64,000 nucleotides of DNA from CAXTSE01 sp035554115. GTDB taxonomy: Bacteria > Actinomycetota > Actinomycetes > Actinomycetales > Microbacteriaceae. Positions 26,861-35,458 of this stretch are shown here, in pieces; position 1 is the stretch's first letter, and each line of letters starts with the position of its first letter. The notes under the pieces were generated by a model that worked only from the letters and a program-made list of their open reading frames with translations, did no database searches and was not told the origin of the DNA. The DNA lies in NCBI GenBank assembly GCA_035554115.1, contig DATMIW010000013.1, forward strand, positions 1-64,000, written 5' to 3'. The translations under genes were made by a program, and so were the position numbers.

Positions 26861-28050
26861 GCCCGCTAAGGCGAGCTCGGGACGGGAATCCGCTTTCAAG
26901 AAGTGAACGACGAGAGCGTCGGGTTCACGCATGGGCGATGACAGATGCCCGTCTGCTCCTGCAACCAACGCGTTGGTTAAGCAAACGTATATACCCGTTC
27001 CCACCATCTACGCGAGTAGCCCCCATCGAGTGGCTGGAGACCAGATTTGGTTCCCACGCCGCGCTGCGGGAATTCAGCGAGGCAACGGTATCGGCCCACG
27101 CCTCGTCAATTGTTGAGGGCGGGGTGGTTCACATGGAGGCAGTTCCCGGAGCTCAACTCCACTTGGCGAACTATGCCACTCCGCCCATGGTTACCCATGG
27201 GCGTCGATGGGCGATCATCGCGACCCCTACGACCGCTAGACGTGTTTCGGCGACAGCCTTCTCGATCTTGGGGAACGGCGCTTTCAACTACTACCACTGG
27301 CTTATCGAACTTCTCCCTCGCCTCCAGCATCTTCCCGAGGCACTCGCACGATATCCGGACCTTGTCATCTTGGCTCCCCAATCCGTGGCAGAGACCCCGC
27401 AGCTTGAGGAATTACTCAGGCTGCTAATCCCGCCCGGCGTTGAAGTCCTCTATGTCGATCGAGATGAAGCGCTCACAGTGGAGAACTTGCTTGTTCCCCG
27501 ACATGCATCCCTGTCGGTATTCAACAAGCGCGCGGACCATCGCTACGACAGCTCGGACTTCTACTTCGATGAACAGTCGGTCCTGTGGCTCAGAAGGCGA
27601 TTGCAGACTCTTCTCGGATTGGGAGGCGAACGCACCAAAGCTGGCCGAAGACTTTTCCTAGCCCGCCACGGAGGTCGACGAGACTACAACCAAGACGAAG
27701 TCCTTGACTATTTCATGGGATACGGTTTCGAACCTGTTTATCTTGAAGATCTCTCGCTAAGAGATCAGGCCGGCGCTCTTGCGGAGGCCGAGGCCGTGGC
27801 CGGGCCGACGGGGGCTGCTTGGTCGAACCTCATCTTCTGCTCCCCGGGGACCCAGGCGTTCTATTGGCTTCCGGAAGAATATGGTGATTTTGTTGCGTTT
27901 GACGACCTCGCGCGAGCGAACCAGGTTGACCTGCACAAGATGGTCTTCCCCACTGGGGCCGTATCGACGGCGTCCCTCTATCAACGCGCTTTCGTCGTCC
28001 CAATCGAACGAGTGAAGGCTGCCTTCGACCGTGACCTCCAAGGCCTTTAG
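26857..28050 (+). CDS. Family 61 glycosyltransferase (DUF563)
   Basis: The ATG at 26857 overlaps the previous stop, giving 397 residues; a second in-frame ATG 27 codons later is also possible because conservation begins only beyond it. The family signature is present: FSILGNGAFNYYHWLIELLPRL in the middle, a HGGRRDYNQDEV region, and GPTGAAWSNLIFCSPGT near the C-terminus. GT61 enzymes are inverting transferases, such as xylosyl- or N-acetylglucosaminyltransferases; the sugar here cannot be assigned. It belongs to the cassette flanked by the 19-bp repeats. Confidence 0.82.
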   Translation: MSPLRRARDGNPLSRSERRERRVHAWAMTDARLLLQPTRWLSKRIYPFPPSTRVAPIEWLETRFGSHAALREFSEATVSAHASSIVEGGVVHMEAVPGAQLHLANYATPPMVTHGRRWAIIATPTTARRVSATAFSILGNGAFNYYHWLIELLPRLQHLPEALARYPDLVILAPQSVAETPQLEELLRLLIPPGVEVLYVDRDEALTVENLLVPRHASLSVFNKRADHRYDSSDFYFDEQSVLWLRRRLQTLLGLGGERTKAGRRLFLARHGGRRDYNQDEVLDYFMGYGFEPVYLEDLSLRDQAGALAEAEAVAGPTGAAWSNLIFCSPGTQAFYWLPEEYGDFVAFDDLARANQVDLHKMVFPTGAVSTASLYQRAFVVPIERVKAAFDRDLQGL

Positions 28051-28068
28051 GGCGCGACTCCCCTCCTA

Positions 28069-29190
28069 TTATTCGGCGACGAGATGCCCCGGAAGTGCGC
28101 TAAGTGCATCGCACACCTGAGTTACCTGCGCTTCCGTGAGCCACGGCGCGATGGGGAAACTGAGGACCTGTGTGCTCAAAAGGCGGGAGGTGGCAAGGTC
28201 GCTGCGCCCCGCATAGGCCTGCATGGGTGCAACCGTGTCAAAAAAGTAGGGGTAATGGATATCCGTTTTCACACCACGCGCCGCGAAATATTCGCGAGCC
28301 GCTGTGCGATCCGCCGAGCGCAACACAAAATGATGCCAGACGCTTTCGGCATGGCTTGACGCTCCTATTACGCGCGCCGAGGAAGCCGGCCCCAGTGCCT
28401 CGAGGTACCTACCTGCGATTTCTCGTCGCCGTTCATTTTGCTCGTTGAGTCGAGGAAGCGACGACAGCAGGAACGCAGCCTGAAGCGTGTCGAGCCGCGA
28501 GTTCCACCCCGTATCGGCGTGGTCGTACTTCGTCTCACCCTGGCCATAGGACCGACGGCTCCGCACGACTCGAGCAAGTTCGCGGGACGAGGTGGTCACC
28601 GCCCCGCCGTCGCCCAACGCTCCCAGGTTCTTAGTCGGATAGAAAGAGAACGCGGCAAAATCACCTACCGACCCGGTCATCTGATCACCAGATCGAGCGC
28701 CATGGCTCTGCGCGGCGTCTTCGATGAGGGCTACGCCCGCATCGTCTGCGATCTGACGGAGTTCTCCAAGTGCAGCCGGAATCCCATACAGGTGAACGAC
28801 GAGAATTGCCTTGGTCGCAGACGTGATTGCCTCTTCGACCGCCGCCAGGTCGAGGCTCGCATTGTGGAGCCCGACATCGACAGGCACGGGAGTTGCCCCT
28901 GTTTGCACGACCGCGAGCCAGGTTGCGTAGAAGGTGAAACCAGGCACGATGACCTCGTCGCCCTCCCCGATTCCTAGCGCCTCCATGCCAATGCGCAGCG
29001 CATCCAATCCATTGCCGACCCCTACGCATTCGGACGACCCGATGAAACGCGCGAACTCATCCTCCAGTCGCGACACGGGCGCACCACCCACGAAATACCC
29101 ACCATCGAGAACGTCCTCGAGGATCGCGTGGATCTCGTCTCGATGTGGCGCGATTCCCGACCCGATATCGAAAAACGGCACGTCAGCCAC
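28069..29190 (-). CDS. DegT-family dTDP-3-keto-6-deoxyhexose aminotransferase (FdtB/QdtB-like)
   Basis: I place the start at GTG 29190, preceded by GGAG at 5 bases and overlapping the FdtA-like stop by 8 bases; the product is 373 residues. The PLP lysine is Lys187 in FSFYPTKNLGALGDGG, with GNGLDALR and EDAAQSHGA completing the cofactor site. The FYPTKNLGALGDGGA sequence and the FdtA-type neighbour are typical of FdtB/QdtB/TylB enzymes that make dTDP-3-amino-3,6-dideoxyhexoses. No 3-N-acyltransferase of the usual FdtC/QdtC type lies next to it. Confidence 0.85.
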   Translation of the reverse strand: MADVPFFDIGSGIAPHRDEIHAILEDVLDGGYFVGGAPVSRLEDEFARFIGSSECVGVGNGLDALRIGMEALGIGEGDEVIVPGFTFYATWLAVVQTGATPVPVDVGLHNASLDLAAVEEAITSATKAILVVHLYGIPAALGELRQIADDAGVALIEDAAQSHGARSGDQMTGSVGDFAAFSFYPTKNLGALGDGGAVTTSSRELARVVRSRRSYGQGETKYDHADTGWNSRLDTLQAAFLLSSLPRLNEQNERRREIAGRYLEALGPASSARVIGASSHAESVWHHFVLRSADRTAAREYFAARGVKTDIHYPYFFDTVAPMQAYAGRSDLATSRLLSTQVLSFPIAPWLTEAQVTQVCDALSALPGHLVAE

Positions 29191-29584
29191 GGTCGCTCCA
29201 GGCAAGGAAATCTTGATAGTTCCTGATGTAGTCGGACTCCGCATACTCTTCGGATGCGAGTACCGCCACGACCGTCTCCGGCGAGAAGTTGCGTAACGTC
29301 CGCCAATATCCCGGTGGAATGTGAAGGCCAACGGCAGCACTGTTCAATTCGAACGACTCAACCGATTTGCCGTCGTCAAGATCTACAACAAGGGACCCGT
29401 TGAGGGCAATCAGAACCTGACGAAGGACCTTATGGGCGTGCGAGCCACGAGTCGCGGCTGCCGGTACATCTCGGATGAAATAGAACCGGCGCACGGCGAA
29501 CGGGAGAAGAGACGGGCCTTCGACCACCCCGAGCGTGCCGAGCGGGTCGCTGAGCAAAGGGATGTCGATAAGCCGAGCGTGCAT
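29183..29584 (-). CDS. FdtA/QdtA-type dTDP-4-keto-6-deoxyglucose 3,4-ketoisomerase
   Basis: This 133-residue cupin matches the full length of FdtA/QdtA proteins. RGSHAHKVL (about 46-54) contains the two histidines important for catalysis, and FYFIRDVP before it and HIPPGYWRTL after it are family features. It moves the keto group of dTDP-4-keto-6-deoxyglucose from C4 to C3, allowing the coupled aminotransferase to place nitrogen at C3. Whether the product is galacto (Fuc3N) or gluco (Qui3N) configured is not decidable by eye. Confidence 0.87.
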   Translation of the reverse strand: MHARLIDIPLLSDPLGTLGVVEGPSLLPFAVRRFYFIRDVPAAATRGSHAHKVLRQVLIALNGSLVVDLDDGKSVESFELNSAAVGLHIPPGYWRTLRNFSPETVVAVLASEEYAESDYIRNYQDFLAWSDRG

Positions 29585-29695
29585 GTTGAGGTTCCCATCC
29601 GGTGAGAATGATCGCCGAGCGGCGCGTGCTTACCCTACAAGTGCAGGCGCCGAGCGCGCGCGCCACGCCTACCCGCGGCCCCGTAAAGTGGCGGG

Positions 29696-31924
29696 GTGAC
29701 GAATAGAGTGCGGCCGACGTTGTCCGTTGCGATTAACGCGCACTCGGAGGGTCGGCTCCTTCGGCCCACCCTGCGCAGTGTCGCGGCGGCAATCGCGACG
29801 GTCTCCGAGGCGACAGAGTGCGAGTTGCTCATCGTCCTCGACAAGGCCACACCCGAGACTCTTGAGGAAGCACGCAAATGGGTCGAGTCCGATCGGATCG
29901 ACGCGCCCGTGCGGCTTGTCGAAGTCGAGTTCGGAGATGCTGGAGCAAGCAGAAATGCGGCTGCTCAGAACGCTCGTGGCCTCTACCTTGCTTTCATCGA
30001 CGGCGACGACCTAGTCAGCAGCAATTACCTCGCCGACGGACTGCACCTCTTGCTCGAATCAGATGAACGAGTCATCTTGCATCCCGGCACAGTTGTCAGT
30101 TTCGGTGCGCGCTCGACAATCTGGAAGATCCTCCCAACTGACACCGTCGACGCTTTCCAGCTCATCCGGGACAACTTGTGGCCATCGTCCTCGATCTCGC
30201 TGCGCGACACCTACCTTGAGGTGCCCTATCGCTCCACCTCTCCCGAACGCGGATTTGGCCCAGAAGACTGGCTATGGAACATAGAGACCTCGATTGCGGG
30301 GTTCGCGCACCGTCCCGTTCCCGGGACCATGTTCTTTTACCGCGTACGCGAGTCAGGCGGCGTCAACAATCGTCACCTGCGGTCGATCCTGCCGGGGTTC
30401 GATATCGACGGGCTAGTCCGCGCGATGCCGAGACAGGAGACGACGGCCATCGTCACGAAATCGACGCAACGACGCTCGCGTGACCGCCTCAAGCGACTTT
30501 TGCGGTTCGGCTACAAGACCGCCCTCCCCCTCATCCGGCTCTTGCTCGGCTTTCTCACGCAAGGCCAGAAAGAGCGTCTGTACGCCTGGGCGAAAGACGT
30601 CTATGTCAACCGCGGCAGGCGGGCTAAACGGCGCCCTGTTGTCCCTCAGGAGATTGTGTCTGCTCTGAAAGAGGCGTGTGAAATCGAACCCGCCTTATCG
30701 TGGACCGCCAACGGTTTTGCCCACCTTTCCGAATGGCATCCGCATGTTGATGAATATTCTCCGCTGCTGTTTTCCCTGGTTAAACAGCTTCGAGGAACTC
30801 GAGCGCTAGTGGCGGTGCCGTGGGTCGGCATAGGGGGCGCCGATCTCGTTTCCCTTAACTACGCACGAGCTCTGGCCGAGGACGACCGCTTCGCAGGGAA
30901 TGTAACGATTCTGGCCACCCACATTCCCTCGCGTACGCTCCGACACCTCATACCGCCAGGCGTCACTTTCGTGCAGGTGCCGGAATCGTTTCGGGAGCTA
31001 ACCCCGAACCAACAGCGGCGGCTTCTCGCGCACGCACTCTTGTTCGTTCGCCCCGAACTCATCCTCTCGATCAACTGCTTCGACGTGACGAACTCGCTGC
31101 AGCTTTATGGCCGTCAGCTCGGTGCCACAAGCCGCATCTACCTCTCTCTTTTCGCCTTTGACCGGATTGGCGACGGGTACCCCACCAATCCGATCACCGA
31201 CGATGGCCAGCGCGAATACCTCGACGACATTGCCGGAATCCTTACCGACAATTCGGTAACGGCGGGCATCGTTTCGGAAATGCTCGCCCTTGGCGAGGAC
31301 CAGGTCCGGGTACACCATCAGCCCGCGCTCGATCCGATCCCTGGATTTCGCCCCGGCACGCGCGCCTTTAACAATCGCTTCTTCTCCGAGAAGAACCCGT
31401 TCACGGTGATCTGGCCGCACCGTCTGGACAAAGAAAAACGACCCGACTCGCTCATCAAGATTTCCCACATGCTGCAGGAAGAAGGCCTCCCAGTTGAAAT
31501 CCACGTCCACGGACAGCAGGTGCTTTCGAGCGACGGCAAGACGCTCATGGCATCCCTGGCCGAGGCAAATCTGAAGTACCTCGGGCCCTACACGGGTGGC
31601 CTAGCTGCGTTGCCGACCGAGAATTATCACGCCCTGCTGCTCACGTCGGAGTCCGAGGGACTCCCGCTTGTTCTCGTTCAGTCAATGTTGCTGGGTCTTC
31701 CTGTCATCGCCACCGCGGTGGGCGGTGTCACAGACATCATCAAGGACGGAGAGACAGGGCTGCTCGTTTCGAACCCCGACGACACGGCCGGTTTTGTCGA
31801 AGCCATCCGACACCTCATGTCGTCGCTCGAAGACCGGAGGAGCATCATCCACTCCGCTTACGACTTCGCCGCCTCGCAACACGGCTGGTCAACCTTCACC
31901 AAGCTTGTGGACACTTTGGCCTAA
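29696..31924 (+). CDS. Bifunctional GT2-GT4 glycosyltransferase
   Basis: Starts at GTG 29696 and encodes 742 residues. The N-terminal GT2 domain (about 1-240) has LSVAINAHSEGRLL, GDAGASRNAA and FIDGDDLV, where DGDD is the metal site. A basic linker leads to a GT4 domain (about 350-742) with WVGIGGADLVSLNYARAL, a VIWPHRLDKEKRPD donor-site segment and LLLTSESEGLPLVLVQSMLLGLPVIAT, which holds the ExxxxxxxE retaining-transferase motif. It is built like the fusion at 12133-14598 but is not closely similar. It ends the repeat-bounded cassette. Confidence 0.83.
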   Translation: MTNRVRPTLSVAINAHSEGRLLRPTLRSVAAAIATVSEATECELLIVLDKATPETLEEARKWVESDRIDAPVRLVEVEFGDAGASRNAAAQNARGLYLAFIDGDDLVSSNYLADGLHLLLESDERVILHPGTVVSFGARSTIWKILPTDTVDAFQLIRDNLWPSSSISLRDTYLEVPYRSTSPERGFGPEDWLWNIETSIAGFAHRPVPGTMFFYRVRESGGVNNRHLRSILPGFDIDGLVRAMPRQETTAIVTKSTQRRSRDRLKRLLRFGYKTALPLIRLLLGFLTQGQKERLYAWAKDVYVNRGRRAKRRPVVPQEIVSALKEACEIEPALSWTANGFAHLSEWHPHVDEYSPLLFSLVKQLRGTRALVAVPWVGIGGADLVSLNYARALAEDDRFAGNVTILATHIPSRTLRHLIPPGVTFVQVPESFRELTPNQQRRLLAHALLFVRPELILSINCFDVTNSLQLYGRQLGATSRIYLSLFAFDRIGDGYPTNPITDDGQREYLDDIAGILTDNSVTAGIVSEMLALGEDQVRVHHQPALDPIPGFRPGTRAFNNRFFSEKNPFTVIWPHRLDKEKRPDSLIKISHMLQEEGLPVEIHVHGQQVLSSDGKTLMASLAEANLKYLGPYTGGLAALPTENYHALLLTSESEGLPLVLVQSMLLGLPVIATAVGGVTDIIKDGETGLLVSNPDDTAGFVEAIRHLMSSLEDRRSIIHSAYDFAASQHGWSTFTKLVDTLA

Positions 31925-31926
31925 GG

Positions 31927-31945
31927 ACTATCGGCCCGGTTTCAG
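31927..31945 (+). repeat. 19-bp direct repeat, right copy (cassette boundary)
   Basis: Identical to 25810-25828 and in the same orientation. It covers the last five codons and stop of the minus-strand GT2 gene at 31928. Confidence 0.75.
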
Positions 31946-32896
31946 AGGCTGGAGCAAGTCGCGCGCAGCATCAATTGCCCCCCGCCCGAAAGCCGAGTAA
32001 CGACCGGTCCGCAGTTCGCGCAGAACTGGCGCGATACGTGCGAGGCGAAACTGTGGCAGAGCCGACCGCACCCGCTCGTGCAGGAGCTTCTCATTCGCGG
32101 TCGCCTGCAATTCGGGAGCGAACTCCGGGACCCGCGCCGCGAGATCGCGCGCACGATCGAGAAGTCGCGCCGAACGCGCCGCTCCGGGCTCGAGCATTCG
32201 GCGAGCCTTTCCGGCGAGCCCGAGCTTGCGCACGCCGATCTGGTTCGCCCCGTGCTGGCGGTAATCTATGAGGCCTTCATCAATGACTCCGAGGCCCCCC
32301 GTCGCCCCAGAAACCAGGGCAAGCCATTCATCATGAATCCAAGATGCGGGGAAAGGTACCGCGAGCTGCGCTAACTCCCGCCGCAGCATTACCGTCGCGC
32401 CGGTCACGACATTGCGCTTCATCAGAAGCTCCACACCCCGTCCAGCACGGATCAATTCCACCTGATCGTGCCCTACCTCCAGAGCCTCGAAAAGTGTTGG
32501 GCCGATCGGGTGCGCAGCCTCATCCACGAGACGTGCATCGCTGAACACCAGCGACAGCTCGGGATGGGCCGCGAACTCTTCCAGTGCGCGTTCTATTCGA
32601 TGCGGCGACCAAACGTCATCTTGGTCCGCCAGCACGATGAACTCTGAGGTGCAGGCTTCGATCGCCGACTCGAAGTTGCGCGTCACTCCCTGCGCAACAG
32701 GATTCCGGATGACCCGCATCGGCAGGGCGGTCTCAGGCGCGACCTTTTCCGCAATAGCCACAGTGTCGTCGGTGGACGCGTCATCGGAGAGTACAACCTC
32801 ATCGGGCCGTCTCGTCTGCGCAGCAATACTGCGCAGCTGATCCTCGAGAAACCCCGCACCGTTGTGCGTGCAGATCGCGACCGAGACCGTGGGCAT
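31928..32896 (-). CDS. Family 2 glycosyltransferase (rhamnosyltransferase-like)
   Basis: This 322-residue enzyme opens with VSVAICTHNGAGFLEDQLRS, followed by LSDDASTDDT, LADQDDVWSPHRIERAL as metal site and VFSDARLVDEA. This ordered set is characteristic of bacterial rhamnosyl- and galactofuranosyl-type GT2 proteins such as WbbL/RfbN relatives. It lies 4 bases downstream of the Wzt gene on the same strand, so it is probably in the exporter operon. The last codons are duplicated at 25810-25828. Confidence 0.84.
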   Translation of the reverse strand: MPTVSVAICTHNGAGFLEDQLRSIAAQTRRPDEVVLSDDASTDDTVAIAEKVAPETALPMRVIRNPVAQGVTRNFESAIEACTSEFIVLADQDDVWSPHRIERALEEFAAHPELSLVFSDARLVDEAAHPIGPTLFEALEVGHDQVELIRAGRGVELLMKRNVVTGATVMLRRELAQLAVPFPASWIHDEWLALVSGATGGLGVIDEGLIDYRQHGANQIGVRKLGLAGKARRMLEPGAARSARLLDRARDLAARVPEFAPELQATANEKLLHERVRSALPQFRLARIAPVLRELRTGRYSAFGRGAIDAARDLLQPLKPGR

Positions 32897-32900
32897 TCGG

Positions 32901-33638
32901 CTACTCGTGTGTATAGCTGTCGGCGTATGCCTGAATTGTCGGCGCGGCCTCGCCGGACGCCATCAGAGTTCCCTTGTTGATCCACGCGGCGTGGTCGCAC
33001 ATTTCCTGCACTGTCGCCATTGAGTGGCTGACCAAGATGACTGTCTTGCCCGCCGCTTTGAAGTCCCGGAACTTCTGGAAGCACTTGTCCTGGAACTCGG
33101 CGTCCCCCACGGCGAGGACCTCGTCAACCACGAGAATGTCGGGGTTGACGTTGATTGCAATAGCGAAGCCCAGCCGCACGTACATTCCCGACGAATAGTT
33201 CTTGACGGGCTGATCAATAAACTGTTCGACTCCCGAGAAGTCGACGATCTCGTCAAGCTTGGCCGTGATCTCCTTCTTCGTCATTCCGAGGATCGAGCCG
33301 TTGAGGAAGATGTTCTCGCGACCCGAAAGTTCGGTGTGGAAGCCCGATCCGACCTCAAGCATCGCGGCAATCTTTCCGAAATGAGTGATGGTGCCCTTGT
33401 TCGGAAAGTAGATGTTCGCGAGGCACTTGAGCAGAGTCGATTTTCCGGACCCGTTGCTGCCGATTAGCCCAAACGTCGAACCCTCGGGCACCTCGAAGCT
33501 GACGTCCTTCAGCGCCCAGAAATCCTCATGCACCGAGGTACGGCCGCGCATGATCGCGGACTTGATCGTCTGGTTTCGCTCTTTGTACATGCGGAAGCTT
33601 TTGCTGACATGGTCGACCCGGACTGCGACGCCGCTCAT
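32901..33638 (-). CDS. Polysaccharide ABC exporter, ATP-binding subunit (Wzt/TagH-like, short form)
   Basis: The ATG at 33638 overlaps the permease stop (ATGA) and has GGAGG 5 bases upstream, giving 245 residues. Walker A is GSNGSGKST (60-68), the signature region is YSSGMYVRLGFA, and Walker B is ILVVDEVLAVGDAEF, a sequence characteristic of the Wzt/TagH/RfbE group. The protein ends soon after the H-loop HSMATVQEMC; it lacks the C-terminal carbohydrate-binding domain found in Wzt proteins that recognise a terminal cap. It should energise export of a complete lipid-linked glycan. Confidence 0.9.
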   Translation of the reverse strand: MSGVAVRVDHVSKSFRMYKERNQTIKSAIMRGRTSVHEDFWALKDVSFEVPEGSTFGLIGSNGSGKSTLLKCLANIYFPNKGTITHFGKIAAMLEVGSGFHTELSGRENIFLNGSILGMTKKEITAKLDEIVDFSGVEQFIDQPVKNYSSGMYVRLGFAIAINVNPDILVVDEVLAVGDAEFQDKCFQKFRDFKAAGKTVILVSHSMATVQEMCDHAAWINKGTLMASGEAAPTIQAYADSYTHE

Positions 33639-34471
33639 AGTGCCTCCGCCAGCTTCTTCTCGTTCGCCCGGAACACCAGCAAACCGATGACGAACACACC
33701 AGCAGCCCACCCGATGCAGATCAGCCACTCAATGAGGTCAGGGAATCGATTGTCATAGAGCAGGTTGCGGAAGACCCCGATGAAATGGACCATCGGATTG
33801 AGAAAGTAGATTCCCTCGAGGGTGACAGGTGTGCCGAGCAGCCCTCCCAAGTCTTTCGACAGGTCCTTCACCATTGTCACCGGGTAGATCACGGGTGTCA
33901 GGTAGATCGACATCTGGAGGATCAGAGACACGAAGTATTGCGTGTCTCGGAAGTAGACATTTGCAACAGCCAGCATCAGCGCAATGCCTGCCGCAAAGAC
34001 GGCGAGGAGCAGCATCGTGACGATTACGAGGGGCAACCACGGAAGAACAAATGCACCCGCAATGCTGAGCGCAATCACCAAGACGGCCATTTCGAACAAC
34101 CAGTTGTAGGCGGCTGAGCCCACAAGCGAAAGCGGAAGAACGATTCGCGAGAAGTAGACCTTCTGGATCAACTGCGCATTCGCGACGAGGGAGTCAGCGC
34201 CGCTCGAAAGCACGATCGAGAAGAATGTCCACGGCAACAGCCCGCAGAGCAACCACAGCGCAAACACGTCTAGCCCGCTGGGATCACCAGGCTCGGGCGT
34301 AATACGGAAGATCAGCGCAAACACGAAGGTGTAGATGATCATCAACGCGAGCGGATTCGCGAGAGACCACAGCTGGCCGAACACCGTGCGCTTGTACTTA
34401 CCGCGCACCTCACGCAGGGTGAGATTGGCGAGAAGCTCGCGGGAGGCGAACACCTCTCTCAGGTAGCGCAT
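33635..34471 (-). CDS. Polysaccharide ABC exporter, membrane subunit (Wzm/TagG-like)
   Basis: This 278-residue ABC-2 permease has six hydrophobic helices. An N-terminal cytoplasmic segment LTLREVRGKYKRTVFGQLWSL is a typical Wzm/TagG coupling element, and VNVYFRD-like VANVYFRDTQYFVSLILQ is the conserved loop of the family. The gene is translationally coupled to the ATPase gene. It would move a polyprenyl-diphosphate-linked polysaccharide, perhaps a teichoic-acid- or arabinogalactan-like polymer, to the outer face of the membrane. Confidence 0.9.
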   Translation of the reverse strand: MRYLREVFASRELLANLTLREVRGKYKRTVFGQLWSLANPLALMIIYTFVFALIFRITPEPGDPSGLDVFALWLLCGLLPWTFFSIVLSSGADSLVANAQLIQKVYFSRIVLPLSLVGSAAYNWLFEMAVLVIALSIAGAFVLPWLPLVIVTMLLLAVFAAGIALMLAVANVYFRDTQYFVSLILQMSIYLTPVIYPVTMVKDLSKDLGGLLGTPVTLEGIYFLNPMVHFIGVFRNLLYDNRFPDLIEWLICIGWAAGVFVIGLLVFRANEKKLAEAL

Positions 34472-34538
34472 TCAACCTCACAGCATGGGCGGCCTCGGGC
34501 CGGGAACAATCTACTCTAGAACTAGAATCGAAGGCCTC

Positions 34539-35420
34539 ATGGCTTCCTCTCCGTCAACGCCGTCGCCCGCCGTCGCCGTCGTCACGGTGAGCTTCCATTC
34601 AGGCGAGGTCCTCGCCGCCTTCCTCGACTCGGTCCCTTCGGCGAGCGTGAAAGCTACGCTCGCGATTGTGGCTGATAACAGCCCGGAACCCGACCCTCAG
34701 GTCACCGCCCAGGTGGCGGCCACGTCCGCACAGCATGTGCGGTTGGGCACGAACCTCGGATACGGCGGTGCGATCAACGCGATCGCGGCGTCTCTCCCCG
34801 ACACTGTCGAGTGGATCCTCGTGAGCAACCCTGACGTCGTGCTCCGTCGCGGCGCGATCGATACGCTCGTCGCCGCAGGCGAATCCGACCCCCGGATCGG
34901 CTCGGTCGGCCCCGCCATCTACACGTCCACCGGCGAGATCTATCCGTCAGCACGATCGGTGCCGTCCCTTCGAACAGGTGTTGGGCACGCCCTGTTCGTG
35001 AATCTGTGGGCAGGTAATCCCTGGACGCGTGCGTACCGACGCGAGGCCGAGACGACAGCAGAAGCGCGGGATGCAGGGTGGCTGTCGGGTGCCTGCGTGC
35101 TGATCCGACGCACCGCCTTCGACGAACTCGGGGGATTCGACGACGGGTTCTTCATGTATTTCGAAGATGTCGACCTCGGGCATCGCCTCGGCAAGGCCGG
35201 ATACCGCAATGTGTACGCGCCGACCGCAACAGTCGTGCACACAGGAGCCCACTCCACGAACTCCGATTCGGCCCGGATGGTGGAGGTCCATCACGAGAGC
35301 GCGAAGCGATTCCTCAGCAAGAAATATCCGGGGCCGCTGCTGTGGCCGATCCGGATCGCGTTGCGCATGGGTCTGGCCGTTCGTTCGGCTCTCGTCGTTC
35401 GCAAACTTCGCGCTCGATAG
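34539..35420 (+). CDS. WbbL-like rhamnosyltransferase (GT2)
   Basis: GAAGG lies just before the ATG at 34539, which gives 293 residues; an earlier in-frame ATG at 34485 lacks family sequence. The protein follows mycobacterial WbbL closely in motif order: VTVSFHSG, NLGYGGAINAIA, LVSNPDVVLR, YPSARSVPSL, GWLSGACVLIRR and FFMYFEDVDLGHRLGKAGY. WbbL transfers rhamnose from dTDP-rhamnose to decaprenyl-diphosphate-GlcNAc to form the linkage unit of a wall glycan. The next genes are rmlB and rmlD, which make the donor. It is divergent from the Wzm gene. Confidence 0.86.
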   Translation: MASSPSTPSPAVAVVTVSFHSGEVLAAFLDSVPSASVKATLAIVADNSPEPDPQVTAQVAATSAQHVRLGTNLGYGGAINAIAASLPDTVEWILVSNPDVVLRRGAIDTLVAAGESDPRIGSVGPAIYTSTGEIYPSARSVPSLRTGVGHALFVNLWAGNPWTRAYRREAETTAEARDAGWLSGACVLIRRTAFDELGGFDDGFFMYFEDVDLGHRLGKAGYRNVYAPTATVVHTGAHSTNSDSARMVEVHHESAKRFLSKKYPGPLLWPIRIALRMGLAVRSALVVRKLRAR

Positions 35421-35458
35421 ACTCAGCGCTGGTCATTCTCCCAGCGAAGGACACCCCC

